From the NCBI GenBank assembly GCA_015501585.1, contig JADNRY010000001.1:744001-808000 (forward strand): a stretch of 64,000 bases of DNA, read 5' to 3'. Position 1 is the stretch's first letter, and each line of letters starts with the position of its first letter. Source of the stretch: Rhodocollybia butyracea. Its lineage: Eukaryota > Basidiomycota > Agaricomycetes > Agaricales > Omphalotaceae. The position numbers and the translations under genes were made by a program. The notes under the pieces were generated by a model. That model worked only from the letters and a program-made list of their open reading frames with translations, had not been told where the DNA came from and searched no databases. Below, piece by piece: positions 46,775 to 60,046 of this stretch.

Positions 46775-47640
46775 TACTTGAGCTTAGACGCCGATCGACA
46801 TTCGTTCCTCATGCCTCTGTCATGTGGATCCAATAACCTTCAACCGGGAACACCAGACCGTTCGAGGCAGGAAAACCCGAGCGCTATGTTTGTCTGACAT
46901 GTCCGGAAGGTTTGGGCTGCGATTTGCCTCCGATGAACACTTTACGGAGTTTCCTTTGAAAGCAAGTGCGTCCGCGTAGTCCAAGGGAGTGTAGTAGAGT
47001 ACGCGATACTTCGGATCTGCACGTTGATCCGCAGATTTTCCTTTTTGAGATGATTACCGGAGCGCTGGCGGGGCGCCGACTCCTGAGCGCATCTCTGTGA
47101 AACGGCTCAAGTGCGGAGACAGCATCCTCGGCGTATGAGGCGGTTATCTCCAAGGTAGTTCGGTTGATTAACAATGTCGAAGGTGTTTCAACGAGAATCC
47201 GAGTTGACATTCTTTGAGATTTGCACCCTGAGGCCGTTGCCGCATTGCCGTCCCGCCAATCGTCTGAATCAGGAATAGCGGCTAGGCCATCGCCGTGATT
47301 TGACGCAAATCCTTTGTCTGTTGGGTACATAGAGCCGAGATTTGTATAGAACAAAATACATGTGCTGTAGTGCTGTTGTGTACGAGGCCGCAAATCGATG
47401 CTACTTTGGCCTCGTTGACGCCGATCCTTGCCTCGGTCTACAGCGGGACAAGCATTTACGTCTGAAGAACAGCGAAATATACGTAGCTTCCATAAAACGT
47501 GTTTATATTCCCTCGGCCCAACCCATTAATGATCAATTTGACGTGCCTTAGCATCGGCATAACCGGTGTTTAAAATGAGTGCCATACTAATCTGTATAAA
47601 AACCACACATACTTGCTGTCCGGCCTCCCCATTTACGCAT
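46775..47640. other. Intergenic stretch upstream of the C2H2 gene
   Basis: A minus-strand ORF at 47393-46884 (169 codons) has no recognisable motif and no splice support. Likely includes the promoter of the C2H2 gene. Confidence 0.4.
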
Positions 47641-48927
47641 ATGGCTGCTATGTCTCCCATATCTCTTCCCAGTATCCATGAAATGTTTCCAGGTATGTCT
47701 ACCTCCCCATCCACGGCCAAGTACTTACTCCCCATAGAACATCTCCTCAAAGTCTCTCCCAGTCATCGACTAGGAGTATCTGGCTCTACATCCAATTCTC
47801 TCGTCAGTCTCAATTTTGTTTACTGAAACTTACACTGCTCACTCGCTCTCCCTACAGCTCTCAAAACCATTATCGCACTCAGAAGCAAATCTGGATGCTC
47901 ACGTATATTCTTTTGACGTCCTCAGATCAGACCCTTCGTCGTCCTCGCTCCAGCACATAGCTTCCAGCGCCACCATACCAAATCGTCCAATTCCAGGCCC
48001 AAGTAGAACCCTAGACCTTTCCAGCGGTTCCGCTCCAGTGTTTCGTGTAAAGCCAGCTTCTCTTCCTTCGACTTCAGCTGCGCGATCACACTCACAAGCT
48101 GACCATGCCACGTACTCTTCAGAAGAGCTTTCCGACGATGGCGACGATAAGAAGCACGTATGTGCCACTTGCCACAAAAGGTTCAATCGTCCTAGCTCGC
48201 TCCGCATTCATATCAATACTCACACTGGTGCAACTCGTAAGCAAAGCACTCTATCTGATTTCATTGATTTTAATATTTCTCCATTCTAGCCTTTCGATGC
48301 CCGTATCCCAATTGTGGTCGTGAATTTAACGTAAATTCAAATATGCGGAGGCACTACAGAAATCACTCCACTCCTTCGAATAACCGCACGACCGGAAAAG
48401 AGGACCTTGGCATCTCAGTCTCTACCCGAAGGCGCAAACGTCGTAGCAGTTATTCTCCCACAGACTCAACACAGATACGTGCTCGTTCTCAAACTGAAAA
48501 CAATTTTTTGGTCCTTCGTCCTGAAGCTCCCGTGTATCCTGTCCTGATACATGAAACTCGAGACTTGGACTACCCGTCCCGATTTCTCGCACCCGGCCAT
48601 ACCTCCAATATGGCTGAAGTCTCCGAAGAATCAGATACAGAGTCGTCCCCATTCGAAGAGGATGAACTGATGGACGATATGGATAACTACCCGGAATCAT
48701 CCCACATACGTCGGCCATACCGTCTTCAACCAGTGTTAGATTTCCGTGACCGTTATTCGGTTCATACTCTTTACAATCAGTCAGATATTCGTTCACTTCC
48801 TCCTCCTCCACGTCCCAGTTCCGCATCCACATCTACGTCATCTTCCAGATCTCCCCCTCCAGCCTCACCTCTGTCACCCGGCTCTTCTGTTTCCAGTAGA
48901 TCTCCCGGTTTACCCGGATATCTTTAA
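47641..48927 (+). CDS. C2H2 zinc-finger transcription factor (two fingers)
   Basis: Exons 47641-47692, 47738-47802, 47858-48236 and 48290-48927 give 377 residues. The N-terminus SPISLPSIHEMFPEHL resembles starts of other fungal C2H2 factors. Two adjacent fingers read HVCATCHKRFNRPSSLRIHI (C-x2-C-x12-H-x3-H) and FRCPYPNCGREFNVNSNMRR (C-x4-C-x12-H-x3-H) with a THTGATP linker, split by an intron. A basic patch (TRRRKRRSS) follows, then an acidic region (EESDTESSPFEEDELMDDMD) that could activate transcription, and a Ser/Pro-rich tail. An in-frame ATG at 47575 is an alternative start; 47641 was preferred because the family-like sequence begins there. It may belong to the group that includes C2H2 regulators of mushroom development, but this is not certain. 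Confidence 0.85.
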
Positions 48928-51900
48928 CTTCAGGGCAACTCCAAGTCGATCCTGCATTCCTGACCCAGTCGGCGCTTGACACCTTCCATTAGAAGTTCGA
49001 TGTTACAGGATCAGAGGAGGTGGGCATCTCCATATGACCACTCGGGGAATGGACGTCACTTCTTGCAATTACTTGTTTAATAGCTAACGCATATACCTAA
49101 ATCCATCTTGCTCTCTATAATGCTTTCAATTGTATATTTGACATAAGTATCGCAGCTGTAGACTACCTTCTTGTACATGTATTGTGAATCTAATGACAGC
49201 TATATGTCCGATTGTAGTGTCTAAAGATCGACTCTACTGGTATCGATGAACCTAACCTTGCAAACCTGAATGAGCGCGTAAAGGTGATTACGATTCCACC
49301 CTCGGAGGAATAACACACCTAATACTGATTACAAACTAAGTACCTCGCGTATGAGGACTCCCGCATCTTAGACGCGTCGGGAGGGGCTGAAGCAGATTCG
49401 GCCATTCTATGCCTTCGGTATTTAATTACTACTTCTGTGGACCTACTTATACTTACTATTATTAGCACTGAAGAAGCTGTTCCGCGTTCTGTAAATACAA
49501 AAGGCGCATATGGTGGCTATATGCATCTGAGTCGATATCATTCGAGTCTGTGAAACGACGGCTGCTGGAGGACCAAATTCATTGAAACTTGGTTACTGAT
49601 TTATAAGTTTTGTAAGTATCGTGTCAGGACTGACTGGAATGACTTGTGCTACTTCCGCTCCGAGGAGGGAAAGTTCAGCTGCAATCGCATCGTTGGTCAC
49701 TCTCAGGATTAGACAGGTGGTGATTCAACGAGGGAACGACAGCCACTCGGTTTAATGAGAATAGCCCTGTTAAAGTTTGAGCACCACGCAGTCCTCAGGT
49801 TCGCAAGTGCGGCACTTGAACCTGTATAGTAATTATCAGATCGAGAAATTAAACGGTAAATGCGTAAGTAACTAGTAGAAATTTTCTGGAGATTGGATTA
49901 ATAAAGGTACTAGTAGTAAGTATTACAACAGTTCCAGCACGCTAACGTTCACAAAAAGTTCGTAAGGTGGCAAAACGGGTACAAAGACGAAGGCTGTTTG
50001 CTTCCTAATGCAAAGGCGAAGAGGATCCTTAGTTCCAAAGGGAACGGATATGACAAGGTAGATGATTGTTATCGGACCGGTATAAGATTTGGTGTGCGAG
50101 TGAGAAACCTCAAGGCCTTAAGAGACTACGTTGCCCCCGACCCACGTAACGATTTGGGAAGACGATCTTGACCCTCCCGGCGAAATCCGCCTATACAAAC
50201 TCGGACGCCCTTGGCTCTGAGCCCGCTACAAACATGGACTAGGAGTCGCGAGGTCATTCTCACATGATCATGCCTAACGTACGTGTTAACCGTACTAAAA
50301 CCAAGTATCCCATCCAGTTCAGTCTCATGGCTAGACACGGTTTCATAGGCTTCCTAATTTCGGTGAAGAGTCCGGAGATCTGCAGCAAATCGAAATTGAA
50401 CTTTGACAGACAGCCTTGTAATTGTAGCGAACATGATAACACCCAGGTGAGGACTCAAAAGGACTCAAGTGACCAACAAGCTGCTATCTTTTACTCTCCG
50501 GATCCTAACTCCCTGTGGCGCACGTCGATGTCTTCTGTACGACAGCTTGCGGAAACTTCCAAGGTCCTGGCATGATTCATGATCTGGAGTAGATAAGAAA
50601 TGTAATTATTTCTTTCAACATGCATGATAGCTTACGTTAACAGACAGACGTTTATCCGCAGTATGTACATTCATCTTTCCGCCTGAGCAAACTTTCGATG
50701 CTTGCCAAGAAGGCGACCGTTTTGCCAGCTGGCATGAATCAAATGACAACCCAGGCTTCGATGTCGGTGTCTGTCTGCGTGCCTGCCTGCCGAAAACCGT
50801 ATCAGAATCTTCTCGTCCAGCCAGGTCCAAATTCGTTTCCACCGGACCTGATTTTCGTTGACGTCTTGGAAAAAAAGATCGACAGTGGCGATGACATCCT
50901 TGAATATTGTTCGCCGAGCACTCCCACGCGACCGGAACAAACAAATCGAGCGGCGCATTGGCATTTGCGTTCATTCGATTGGAGCGAAGATTCAAGAGAG
51001 GGCATAAACGCAACAAACACATGAGCATACTTAACAGGTAAACTTCTCACCAACATAAGTCTTCACTGTTTTCCGATCAGCTCGATGATAGCCACTTGAG
51101 CGGAATTACTGCTATCGGGGGAAAGATTTCGGAAAGAGTCGTCGATCTCAATATCCGAGGCTCATTATATTGGATATGCAAAGCACAAGCGAAATAGTTG
51201 GGACTCTGTAGCGTCGCGGCATGATCATCACCGCCTGGTATTTACAGCTTTGACACTCTATTATTGATCGACTCCTCGCTCTGATGAAAATGGGACCTAG
51301 CTCTATATGCAGTCCATGGAGGAATATGACAAATATTTACTGTAGCGAGGTCATGTCATAGAAATATCCATGCTGAACTTAACTCAAGCTTGACTTGGGT
51401 ACCTCAAGTAAGTATACTGCTGTATAATTACAGCCATATGCTCCTCTATGCTCCCGGGGTTGACACGTTACATATTGGTTTTGATGAGCATCGTGCTCTT
51501 GGCCCGCCATAATGTGTTACACATAGCGCTATATGCGCAAATAATGAACATGCAGGCCGAAGGCCCGCCACCAAAATTTGTTATGTTTCTATAGGTGATC
51601 ATGCTTGAACCCTCCTGTTACGCGTTACAGATCCATGCTTGGGGGATCCTGTTACGTGTTACAAGAGCCAGTCGTAATTATACAGTCACCCTCTTGACCA
51701 TCGCGGAAGCAGCTTTGCTGCCTAGAGCTACAACTTACAGGTTCTGTAAGTGGCACTGAAGCACTGTACTCTGTAGGCGGTGATCAAGACAACACCATAC
51801 TAGATGGTCCGCATGACTGAGCCAGCGGTCCTGCCTGTTTGCACTACTCAAGTCAACGGTCTTGAGATTATTTTTGAAGAGCCCATGGGTATGGGGAGCG

Positions 51901-53415
51901 AACGTGCTATTCCCAGGTTCTGGGACGGTGAATCATGCCTCAACTTGGACCCAGTATCACCCTCTGCTCTGTATTCCACCCTCGTGTCTATGCGTATGGC
52001 ACTAAAAACAGAATACATGCCGAGGTCTAATATCGCATACGACCACAAGATGATGTTACTAGATCTTACCCCACGAGGCAGACACAGTGACACAACAACA
52101 TCTGCATCTATCACGACCTTTGTTAGGCTGCCAGCAAATTATCTGGTACCTACATTTATTCCCACCTCTTGATCAAGCCATGGTAATCACTGTACCGTAC
52201 AAGGACTTCAGCCATTACGAAATTGTAGAATGACTAGATGAGCAGATTTCGCTCTCTAAGAAAGGTACACCCACTTCCCCCGTGCTGTAGAGAAACATCG
52301 TTCAGTGATCAACCTCACATGGTGAACCTCACATGGTGCAACGCACAAGCCAAGTAGAATGATTCCACCTGTAAATGGGCTTTAAACAAAGACCAAAGAT
52401 CTCTCCATTGGTTTCAGCCACCAACTACTATTGGGTGTAAAGTGCAATTTGAAAGAGGACCAAGAGAAAAGACTGAATAGGCAAGTTTGATGAGGGGATC
52501 GAGAAGTGGCTGAAGCATATCCGTTTGCATCTCAATGATAATCATGCTGATGATTTAGTACATAGCAAATGCCTTCAGCAACGCTATGCAAGCGGCAATT
52601 TGCCAACGCTAGCGATCGCTATTGGTATGCAACTGGAACGCTATGCAAGCGGAAACCGTAAAGTGGCGCCACCCTGAGAGCCAAGCCCTCAGGCGAAACC
52701 ATGGTGAGACTCTTGTACGCAACTTGCATTAAACTGGGTACAGCTCGCATCGCAGATGGAGCGACACGACGCCTCCGCAATAAATTTCCGTCTGTGTGGG
52801 CTAACTAGTCGGTAGAAGAGAGTGAAAACCCGACTTAACGTTGAAGCGCGTTTCGGGTTTCCGTCCGATGGATTTGAAATCAATTGTGTCAAAGCTGATT
52901 ATATGTGACACAGTCTATGACGACACTGAGACTCAGCGAGTCCGCGAGTCAGCGGGTACTTGCGTCAACCGAGTCCCGATGGTCCATGGAAATTTCTGTT
53001 CACAGGAGAAATCCCCAGGTGTGCGATTGTAGGAGACCATGAGAGATTCAAGCCTACTCGTGCAAGAGAATGGGTCATTCGCAACCAGCAGGAAGAATGC
53101 GGAGAGCTTGAGATTACTAAGACCACGGCGAAAGTCGGCAGTTGGTCAGAGACTGGAAGCTTCCAGGTTCTTCAAGTTTGAGCCATATTGAAGGCCGGAG
53201 AACAGCTTTTTATCCACAGTTCAGAACAAGGCGATAAACAGAGAGTGCAGTACAGAGAGCATGGAAGAAAACAGATCCGAGTATCGGACCGGACTGAACT
53301 AATATAACCGGAGTTGTGACAAATATTGGTTGATGTGGACGCACAACCCTTGGTTCCGTTCTACCATCTGTATCTCTAGTATCTATTCTCTAATCTCGTA
53401 GACCACCAAAATCTC
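48928..53415. other. 4.5-kb gene-poor region
   Basis: No intact gene is supported. ORFs at 50264-50575, 50615-51028 and 51804-52172 lack recognisable domains. Repeats seen: a near-perfect hairpin at about 49797-49826 (CAGGTTCGCAAGTGC facing GGCACTTGAACCTG); four GTTAC-rich sites between 51463 and 51663 (such as TGTTACGCGTTACA and TGTTACGTGTTACA); and CGCTATGCAAGCGG twice at about 52580 and 52630. The last 100 bp are the likely sfp1 promoter. Confidence 0.45.
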
Positions 53416-56280
53416 ATGGCGACAACAGCAACACAGCCGATATCACTTGGCAGACATGGAAGACACTCTCACAACAGTTCACAGGACGTGAACATGATTT
53501 CTGGCTCGTATAATTCTGGCGAAGGAGGCTCGTTTAACCCTGCTTCCTATACACGACACTTTCTGGGCTCACCGATGAGCTTTCCCGCAGTAGGCTCCTA
53601 CGGCAACAGGCTTCTGGGCTATCCAGGCTCAGTAGGCTCTATCACTATGGGCAGCCCGACGGACAGGCAAGTAACTTGAGCTGACTTGCTGCTTGCTTAT
53701 AATCCTTTCCTTTAGAGAAGTCGCAAACGTTTATAAGGTACTCGAGTTCCAAGAAGACCTATGCAGGAACTATTATTGCTGTGGTATTCATCTCAACGAC
53801 CTTCATGCGCTGTTGGAGCATTTCGAGGAAGTTCATGTTATATGTATTGACCAAGAAGGTGGCGAGAAACGTATATCAGTACCGTTCCAACCTCAGATGA
53901 TCGACGAAGGAGGTATTCCTCAGCCTCTGCCCTCGGCTCGACTACAACAACAATCGCCGCAGCCTCAACAGATGCATCAAGGCGGAGGCCCTGTCGATCC
54001 TGATGATATGGAACTCGAGATGCCTCCTTCTTCTGACACATCTGTGTCTTCTTCGATGCCTTCTTCTCCCACTTCAACTCCCTCTCCGCCAGAAACTCTC
54101 CTCGCTACACCCCATTCAGCTTATTCATCGCCCAGCGGCAGTAGTCTGGCCGCCGCTTACCCGGGAGGGTATCCAGGCCTGTCTAATCAAAAATCATTAT
54201 CCTCGTCTCCGCCTAGCCCACAACGAAGTTCCGCGAATCATTCCTCACAACATACCGACCGCTTGACCAACTCAAGCTCTATGCGTCCCAGCTTAGCCTT
54301 GAATCTTGCTGGCTTCTCTTCTTCGACCGCCTCTAGGCCAGCCCTGCATTCTCCATTCATTACTGGTCCGCCTCCTCCAGGCGGCGCTACCTGGACCCAC
54401 AGTCATGGGGCACCTGGTGGCATAGATATGACGTATACGGGCAATATTGGAGGCCTAGGCATGGCTGCGTTCGGGGGAAACTTCGACTACCAGAGTTATG
54501 CGTACAACTTTCCCCAAGCCCCAGTCACCGATTCTATGGCATCCGATTCGAGTGCCGCAGATATGGGCTGTGTGCAACCTGCCCTGTTGTTCTCTACTCC
54601 TTCAAGCCCTCAGTCCTACCAGGAAGACGGAGAAAGTCCAGATGATGAAGACGCGGACGCCGAGTTTGATATTGAGATCGAAGACCACAATATTGCCAGA
54701 GAAGTGAAGAAGGAGAAGGGGGCCACCAAAACGTCTCCTCCGAAAGGTCCGAAAATCAAGGGCCAGTTCTCTGTTCCTTCTTCTGATTCGAATCCGAATG
54801 CGTTGGGAACAAGTGCGGCTGTACCCGCCTCCACTAACTCGGCAGCCGGTGCTGCCTCGGGTACGACTGTCGCAGCATCCAAGTCTACTCCTAGGATTGG
54901 ACGACCGCCAACTGGCGGGGGAAGCAGCGGTCTATTGCAGAGTAAACCGTTCAAGTGTCCTAAACCGAACTGTAATAAAAGCTACAAGCAGGCTAATGGT
55001 AAGTTGATGTCCTTGTGTCGTCAGAGACCGTTACTAACCGTTATGTAGGTCTGAAATATCATATGACACATGGCTCTTGCAACTTCGCCCCACCCAAAGA
55101 CTTGGAACATGTCCAAGCCATTCTGGACCGGAAACGCAAGCAGCAGCAACAACAGAGTAATGAGGATGCACCATCTTCGGCTCCTTCTTCTGGTGCCAAT
55201 ACACCTAGAAGTGGTATGGCCTCACCGGTCCCTTCGCCGTTTTTCGCCCATGGTCTGAGTATAAACACTGGAGTTACTCCTGGCAGTAACTCCAGCTCGG
55301 CCGTTAGTTCTCCTGTTGCTGCTTCTTCGGGCTCACATCTGGGAACGAGCAACTTCACTCCTACCCCGTCATCGTTGAGTACTGCTCTCAGTACAGCCCT
55401 CAGCTTGAGCAGCCCCACATCGGCGACACCCAGCTACACGGAAAATACTTACCAAGACGGGGACAGCTCTACCTTGCATTCATACGCTGCCCGCACGAAT
55501 ACCATGCATAACACTTCCTCCTCATCACTTATAAATGCTCTCACACCCGTGTCTAGCACCAACGAAGCTAATAGTTCCACTCCTACGTCTCTCCGTACCA
55601 CCCTTTCGGATCTCTCCTCTCTTCCCGCTTCAGAACGTATGGCAATCGAGGCTGAAGCTGAACGTCAGCTCAAACCTTACGCATGCGGTGTCGGTGATTG
55701 TCCTCGCCGATACAAAAACATGAACGGCCTTCGTTACCATTACCAGCATTCAGGAGACCACGGTGCGATTGGCTTACAGTGGCTCGCGAGTGGCAAGCAT
55801 GAGTGTTTGTCTCAACGAGGAGACAAAAGTATCGGGAAGGCCAAGATAATAGGTGCTGCAACTGGATCGATAGCTTATCCTTCAACCGGACGTGTTGGTG
55901 GTGCGGAAAGGGAAGGAAGGAAGGTACGCGGAACAGCATCATCGAACCCCAACAGCCGGGCCTCCAGTGTCAGCGCTGTTAGTAGAACAGGGACACCTGT
56001 GAACGCGACGTTCTCCCCGTCACCTTATGCTCCCTCACCTCAAACTGCGGAGATTTCTGCTCAAGGATTTCAGTCGAACCCGCAGTTTTCGACGCAGCCC
56101 CTCGGGTCCGCTTCCCCAACACAAACACAGCAGACGCCACCGGTCCAGTATCAGCAGACGCATCAGTTCTCGCCTCAACCAACAAATGCGAGTCACCCTA
56201 GTCATCCGAATTATCAACTTCATCTGCGCAAGGAGTTTAATTCTACTCCTTTGACCGCATCATCTCTGTATCCCAATTAG
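53416..56280 (+). CDS. sfp1: Sfp1-type split zinc-finger transcription factor
   Basis: Exons 53416-53666, 53716-54998 and 55049-56280 give 921 residues. Sfp1 in yeast couples nutrient and TOR signals to ribosome biogenesis genes. The conserved layout is visible: an N-terminal YYCCGIHLNDLHALLEHFEEVH element, then finger FKCPKPNCNKSYKQANGLKYHM interrupted by an intron after GCTAATG, and after a long Ser-rich spacer the finger YACGVGDCPRRYKNMNGLRY with HYQHSGDHG. Acidic (SPDDEDADAEFDIEIED) and Ser/Thr-rich regions lie between. Intron 1 starts with GCAAGT and is only in frame as a GC-AG intron; the nearby GT donor gives the wrong phase. Tail is Gln/Pro-rich. Confidence 0.9.
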
Positions 56281-56747
56281 CGTTTTCTACCCAGATTGGT
56301 GGAAACCCCAGTTCCAAAAGTATCTCTATTTCTTCTGTATATATATATTACCTGTGAATACTTCCCCTCCCACTCTTTCTTCCTTTTTTTCCTTCTCAAC
56401 TCTCAACTCTCAACTCTCCTCTTTACCTATCTTGTCCTTGTCCACTTAGTTATATGATATGCTATTGCTATCTGCCTCTTCTTACTGATATAGGTTGTGC
56501 TATAATCATCCTTACCTCTGCTGCGCTACTCTTGTCACCTATAGCGACGGCCCTTCCATATGCATCCCATTCCTTGCAGCGAGCTTCTCACTTTTCTTGC
56601 TAAAATATGTGTTGTTCGCATAGACCGCTGTCACAGCGTTTGTAACTAGTAATACTCTATCAAGCACGTGATCATTATACGCGCCAATAATTTCTTCTGT
56701 TCTTTGAATCTTTCTTCTACCCTGCTTAGCGACAAGTGCAGGAATCT
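56281..56747. other. Short tandem-oriented intergenic region
   Basis: 467 bp between the sfp1 stop and the ert1 start. Contains a pyrimidine-rich run with repeated CTCTCAA at about 56396-56420, which may be part of the ert1 promoter or the sfp1 3' end. Confidence 0.45.
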
Positions 56748-58625
56748 ATGTCAACTTCGTCGTCTGCTGCTGGGAGCTCTTTCGTGGACGCTGGAAGATC
56801 TGGTTCTGTTTCTATGGATGATGATCCAGGCATCGAAGATAGAGGAGTTGTTCGAAAGAAGAAAGCAGCTAAGAGGAGAAAAGTCAATCATGCGTGCTTA
56901 TATTGCAGAAGAAGCCATATGACCTGTGATGAGGGAAGACCATGTCAGCGATGGTAGGTTGTTCGCCAATTTTCTTGCTCGCAGATTAAAATATATTCTG
57001 TAGTATCAAGCGTGAAATAGGACATTTGTGCCATGACGATCGTCGACCTAAACCTGATAATAACAGTTCTTCTGCGGACAGTGTACCCGCTACGACGGCT
57101 GCCCCTGCCCCAGGCTATAGTACTAGTGAGCGAATGTCTATTAGTACCCTTACATCCGCCAACGAGGTATTAGCCACAATGTATGCGCCTACAACCACGA
57201 TAGCGACGCGAGCTACACCAGCTGCTTCAACATCCGGAGCGACTTGGCCTATAGGCTCACAATCACCTTTTATGTACTCAGATACACTTGGGAATGAATT
57301 TTCTGTTTTGACGTGCGTTCTAATGAATTCCTCTAATATCCGCTCTTATTCCGTTCAATAACAGTGATTTTCTCGAAACCCTTGATGAAGGCTCTTTCTT
57401 TGGTGCACCTCCATCTGTACCACCATCGTTAATGACATCTGGAGCGACCTCGTTTACACCCAACGCATATCCTGTATCGACAAATGGGCTTACTTCAGCG
57501 ACAACTACAGGAAATAGAGCTACGGAAATAACGTCAGCCAATTCGGGCTCTAATCCTCCAGAAACCTCGCCCTCTTCGTCTTCAGATGATCGTTCCGTAA
57601 GTGAAGTAGAAAAACCCACACCAGATCCCGCTACAATTCTTCCTGCCGCTACAAAAACCGAAAGATTCCTGCTCACTGCAGCAGACCAAGAATCTGGCTC
57701 TAGGGATGAACGACTGAGTAGGGTTATCAGGAGTAAATACGAAGCTGGTTTGTTGAAACCGTATAACTATGTGAAAGGTTATGCAAGATTATCCAGGTGG
57801 ATGGATCGCAAGTTCGTCTTTTACCTACTCTTTAATTGCCGCGATACTGAAATAGATACTTTGCAGCGTTTCTCAAGAGTCCAAACAACAAATTCTCCAG
57901 CCGTTGTCAGTATTGCGACCAAAATTTCGTGCAGTGGCACAGTCATTGCGAGATATTGTAAGTAAACGCTTGTCTTTATTCGTTTTTAATCTTTTCTTGC
58001 TCACGTATATCTTGTCCAGGACCTTGTATTTATCGAAGAAGCATTTGAACGACTTCTTCTCGACTATGATCGTGTTTTCTCTGCGATGGGTGTCCCAGCC
58101 TGTCTTTGGCGTCGCACAGGTGAAATATACAAGGGGAACAGAGAATTTTCAGAGCTGGTCGGGATAAACGGATACCTGCTGAGGGAAGGAAAGTTATGTA
58201 TATATGAGCTGATGGCGGAAGAAAGCGCAGTAAACTACTGGGAGGTTTGTCTGCCAATGTCCTTCTTTTCGCTCCTGACTTAATGTTTCTTTCAGAAATA
58301 CGGTCACGTCGCTTTTGACTCCTCGCAAAAAGCTGTTCTTACGTCTTGCGTATTGCGTTATAAGCCTCAGTTTAACATTCCTTCTCCGCCAAAAAGTGGG
58401 CCTTCCGCGACTGGTGTCATTGGCGCGGGTATCTCTGGTGTTAACACGTCCTCTTCGTCCGGGCCTGGTTCATCGCTTACACTGAATGCATCACCTCCCT
58501 CAAGTGCGGGTCCCGTTGTTGCTCCGACTGAGGAGGGCTTGGTCAACTGTTGTTTCTCATTCACAATCAGAAGAGATAAATGGGGTATACCGAGTATGAT
58601 TGTAGGGAATTTTATTCGGTGCTAG
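56748..58625 (+). CDS. ert1: Ert1/AcuK-type Zn2Cys6 transcription activator of gluconeogenesis
   Basis: Six exons: 56748-56953, 57004-57312, 57365-57811, 57867-57957, 58020-58244, 58296-58625 (535 residues). AcuK/Ert1/Rds2 proteins activate gluconeogenic genes such as PEP carboxykinase on non-fermentable carbon. The Zn2Cys6 cluster reads CLYCRRSHMTCDEGRPCQRC then IKREIGHLC, completed across intron 1, and is preceded by a basic RKKKAAKRRKVNH. The PAS-like C-terminal half shows PYNYVKGYARLSRWMDRN, LSVLRPKFRAVAQSLRDI, DYDRVFSAMGVPACLWRRTG and NREFSELVGINGYLL. The middle is Ser/Thr/Pro-rich. The frame across 57811/57867 is only right when the intron runs to the TTTGCAG acceptor. Family assignment is strong. 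Confidence 0.92.
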
Positions 58626-58918
58626 CACCAGTACGATGCTCGAACTTGGCTCGGCCCTGTATTTCCATAGTCCAAGTTTTTCTTTTGGGCTCATTTTTAT
58701 AATGAACAGTTAATCTGCTGTGCAGCTTTCTTTTAGCGATGTATGTTGGGATGAATGAGGTCTGTGATTGGTGCTTTTATGTGTGATATTTAGCACTCTT
58801 CAACATCAGTGACCGTAGTGCGCTCTATCCTGCTGGATTTCGTTTTCTCTGCTACACCGAAACAACACAGCGTGTCCAGAAAAAGTAGTAATACGTACCC
58901 GGGTAAACAAGAAGAAAT

Positions 58919-60046
58919 CTACTGGTTGATACTGTTGGAATTCATGGGTAAAGCCTGCGCTAACATCTGCTTGACATCTAACGAGCCACCGGATGTGATA
59001 AGTTGCCAAAAATCCTCGCCGTACCCGGAAGGCATTGAAGTCCAGTTCGGAGATGGAGTAGATTGAATATGGGAGAAATCCTGGACAACGACGTCGAGTT
59101 TCTGTTTGAAACCCGAGGCTAGAGGAAGTATAGATGGGTATGGACCGAAGCGAATACTGCTGCAGTGTTCAATGGTGGGATTTGACTGAATCGAGAGATA
59201 AACATCAATATCCTTCGAGGTATGCATCCTAAGCTGGTTCTTTCTTGTTAAGAGATCGTGAGGTACATAGTTATTCCTCTTACCTGATGGCACCTCACTA
59301 CAATGACACAGTTTGAAAGATCATGTAAGATGATACTACCTTCCAGACTTGGGAGAAGCAGGATAGAGTTCTTCACATTGCGGAGGTGCAACGCTGAGAT
59401 CTCATATTGCTTGGCCTCAATCAGATTGAGCACGCAGCCATCCAGGTCAATTAAACTCAGTTCAGAACGAAGCTCTGAAGAGACAGTCTCAAGATCAGGC
59501 AAGTCCTTGGGAAGTATAAGCTTTCCGGAACATGAAGATAAAGTTGGTGCCACGGGTGTCGATGTTGGTGCAACATCATCCAAAGCCAGTACAACTGCTT
59601 CTTTTTGTAACTGTGGTGTTTCTTTTGCCTTCCTTTTGAACGCAAATTTCGAGGTAGGAAATGAAGCCTTTCGGAGTGTATCGAGCGACCTTTCGAGTTC
59701 CTTGAGTTGCTATATAATGAAGGATCAGAGAAGATGATGTTTTCATGACAAAACCGTCACACAGTTTCACAATTTCTTTGATCATAATTGGGGAGAGATC
59801 CCGTGGCATCGACGACGGTTTTAGATAGTTTCGCCAGTTGAACATTGAGGCTGTCAAGAATTTCCTTCGACGTGGTGCGAGATCGAGTAGCTTGCTGGAT
59901 CTGTGTCTCCAAATCTAGCTCGAGGATGAGCAAGCAGGCTCAAAATATGAGGCACACGCAGTACCTAAGCGCGAGGATTGGAACTCGTTGAGGAAACCAT
60001 GCGAAAAGTTCCACCGAGAACCCTCGTTGGGCTGAGAGGTTGCCAT
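58919..60046 (-). CDS. TBCC: Tubulin-binding cofactor C
   Basis: Exons 60046-59965, 59914-59763, 59709-59284 and 59233-58919 give 324 residues. Cofactor C acts late in alpha/beta-tubulin folding, stimulating GTP hydrolysis by tubulin in the cofactor supercomplex. The N-terminal helical part (LDLETQIQQATRSRTTSKEI, QLKELERSLDTLRKASFPTS) fits the spectrin-like domain. The C-terminal beta-helix C-CAP/cofactor C region has LEGSIILHDLSNCVIVVRCH then QLRMHTSKDIDVYLSI, PTIEHCSSIRFGPYP and the FSHIQSTPSPNW end. The usual CxQ-F/L-R catalytic-Arg context is kept as CHQ-LR across intron 3. It ends 294 bp from, and converges with, ert1. Confidence 0.88.

Noticed and set aside
46884..47393. 169-codon minus-strand ORF as a gene
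   Set aside because: No recognisable motif, no splice or start context, and composition like the surrounding non-coding DNA.
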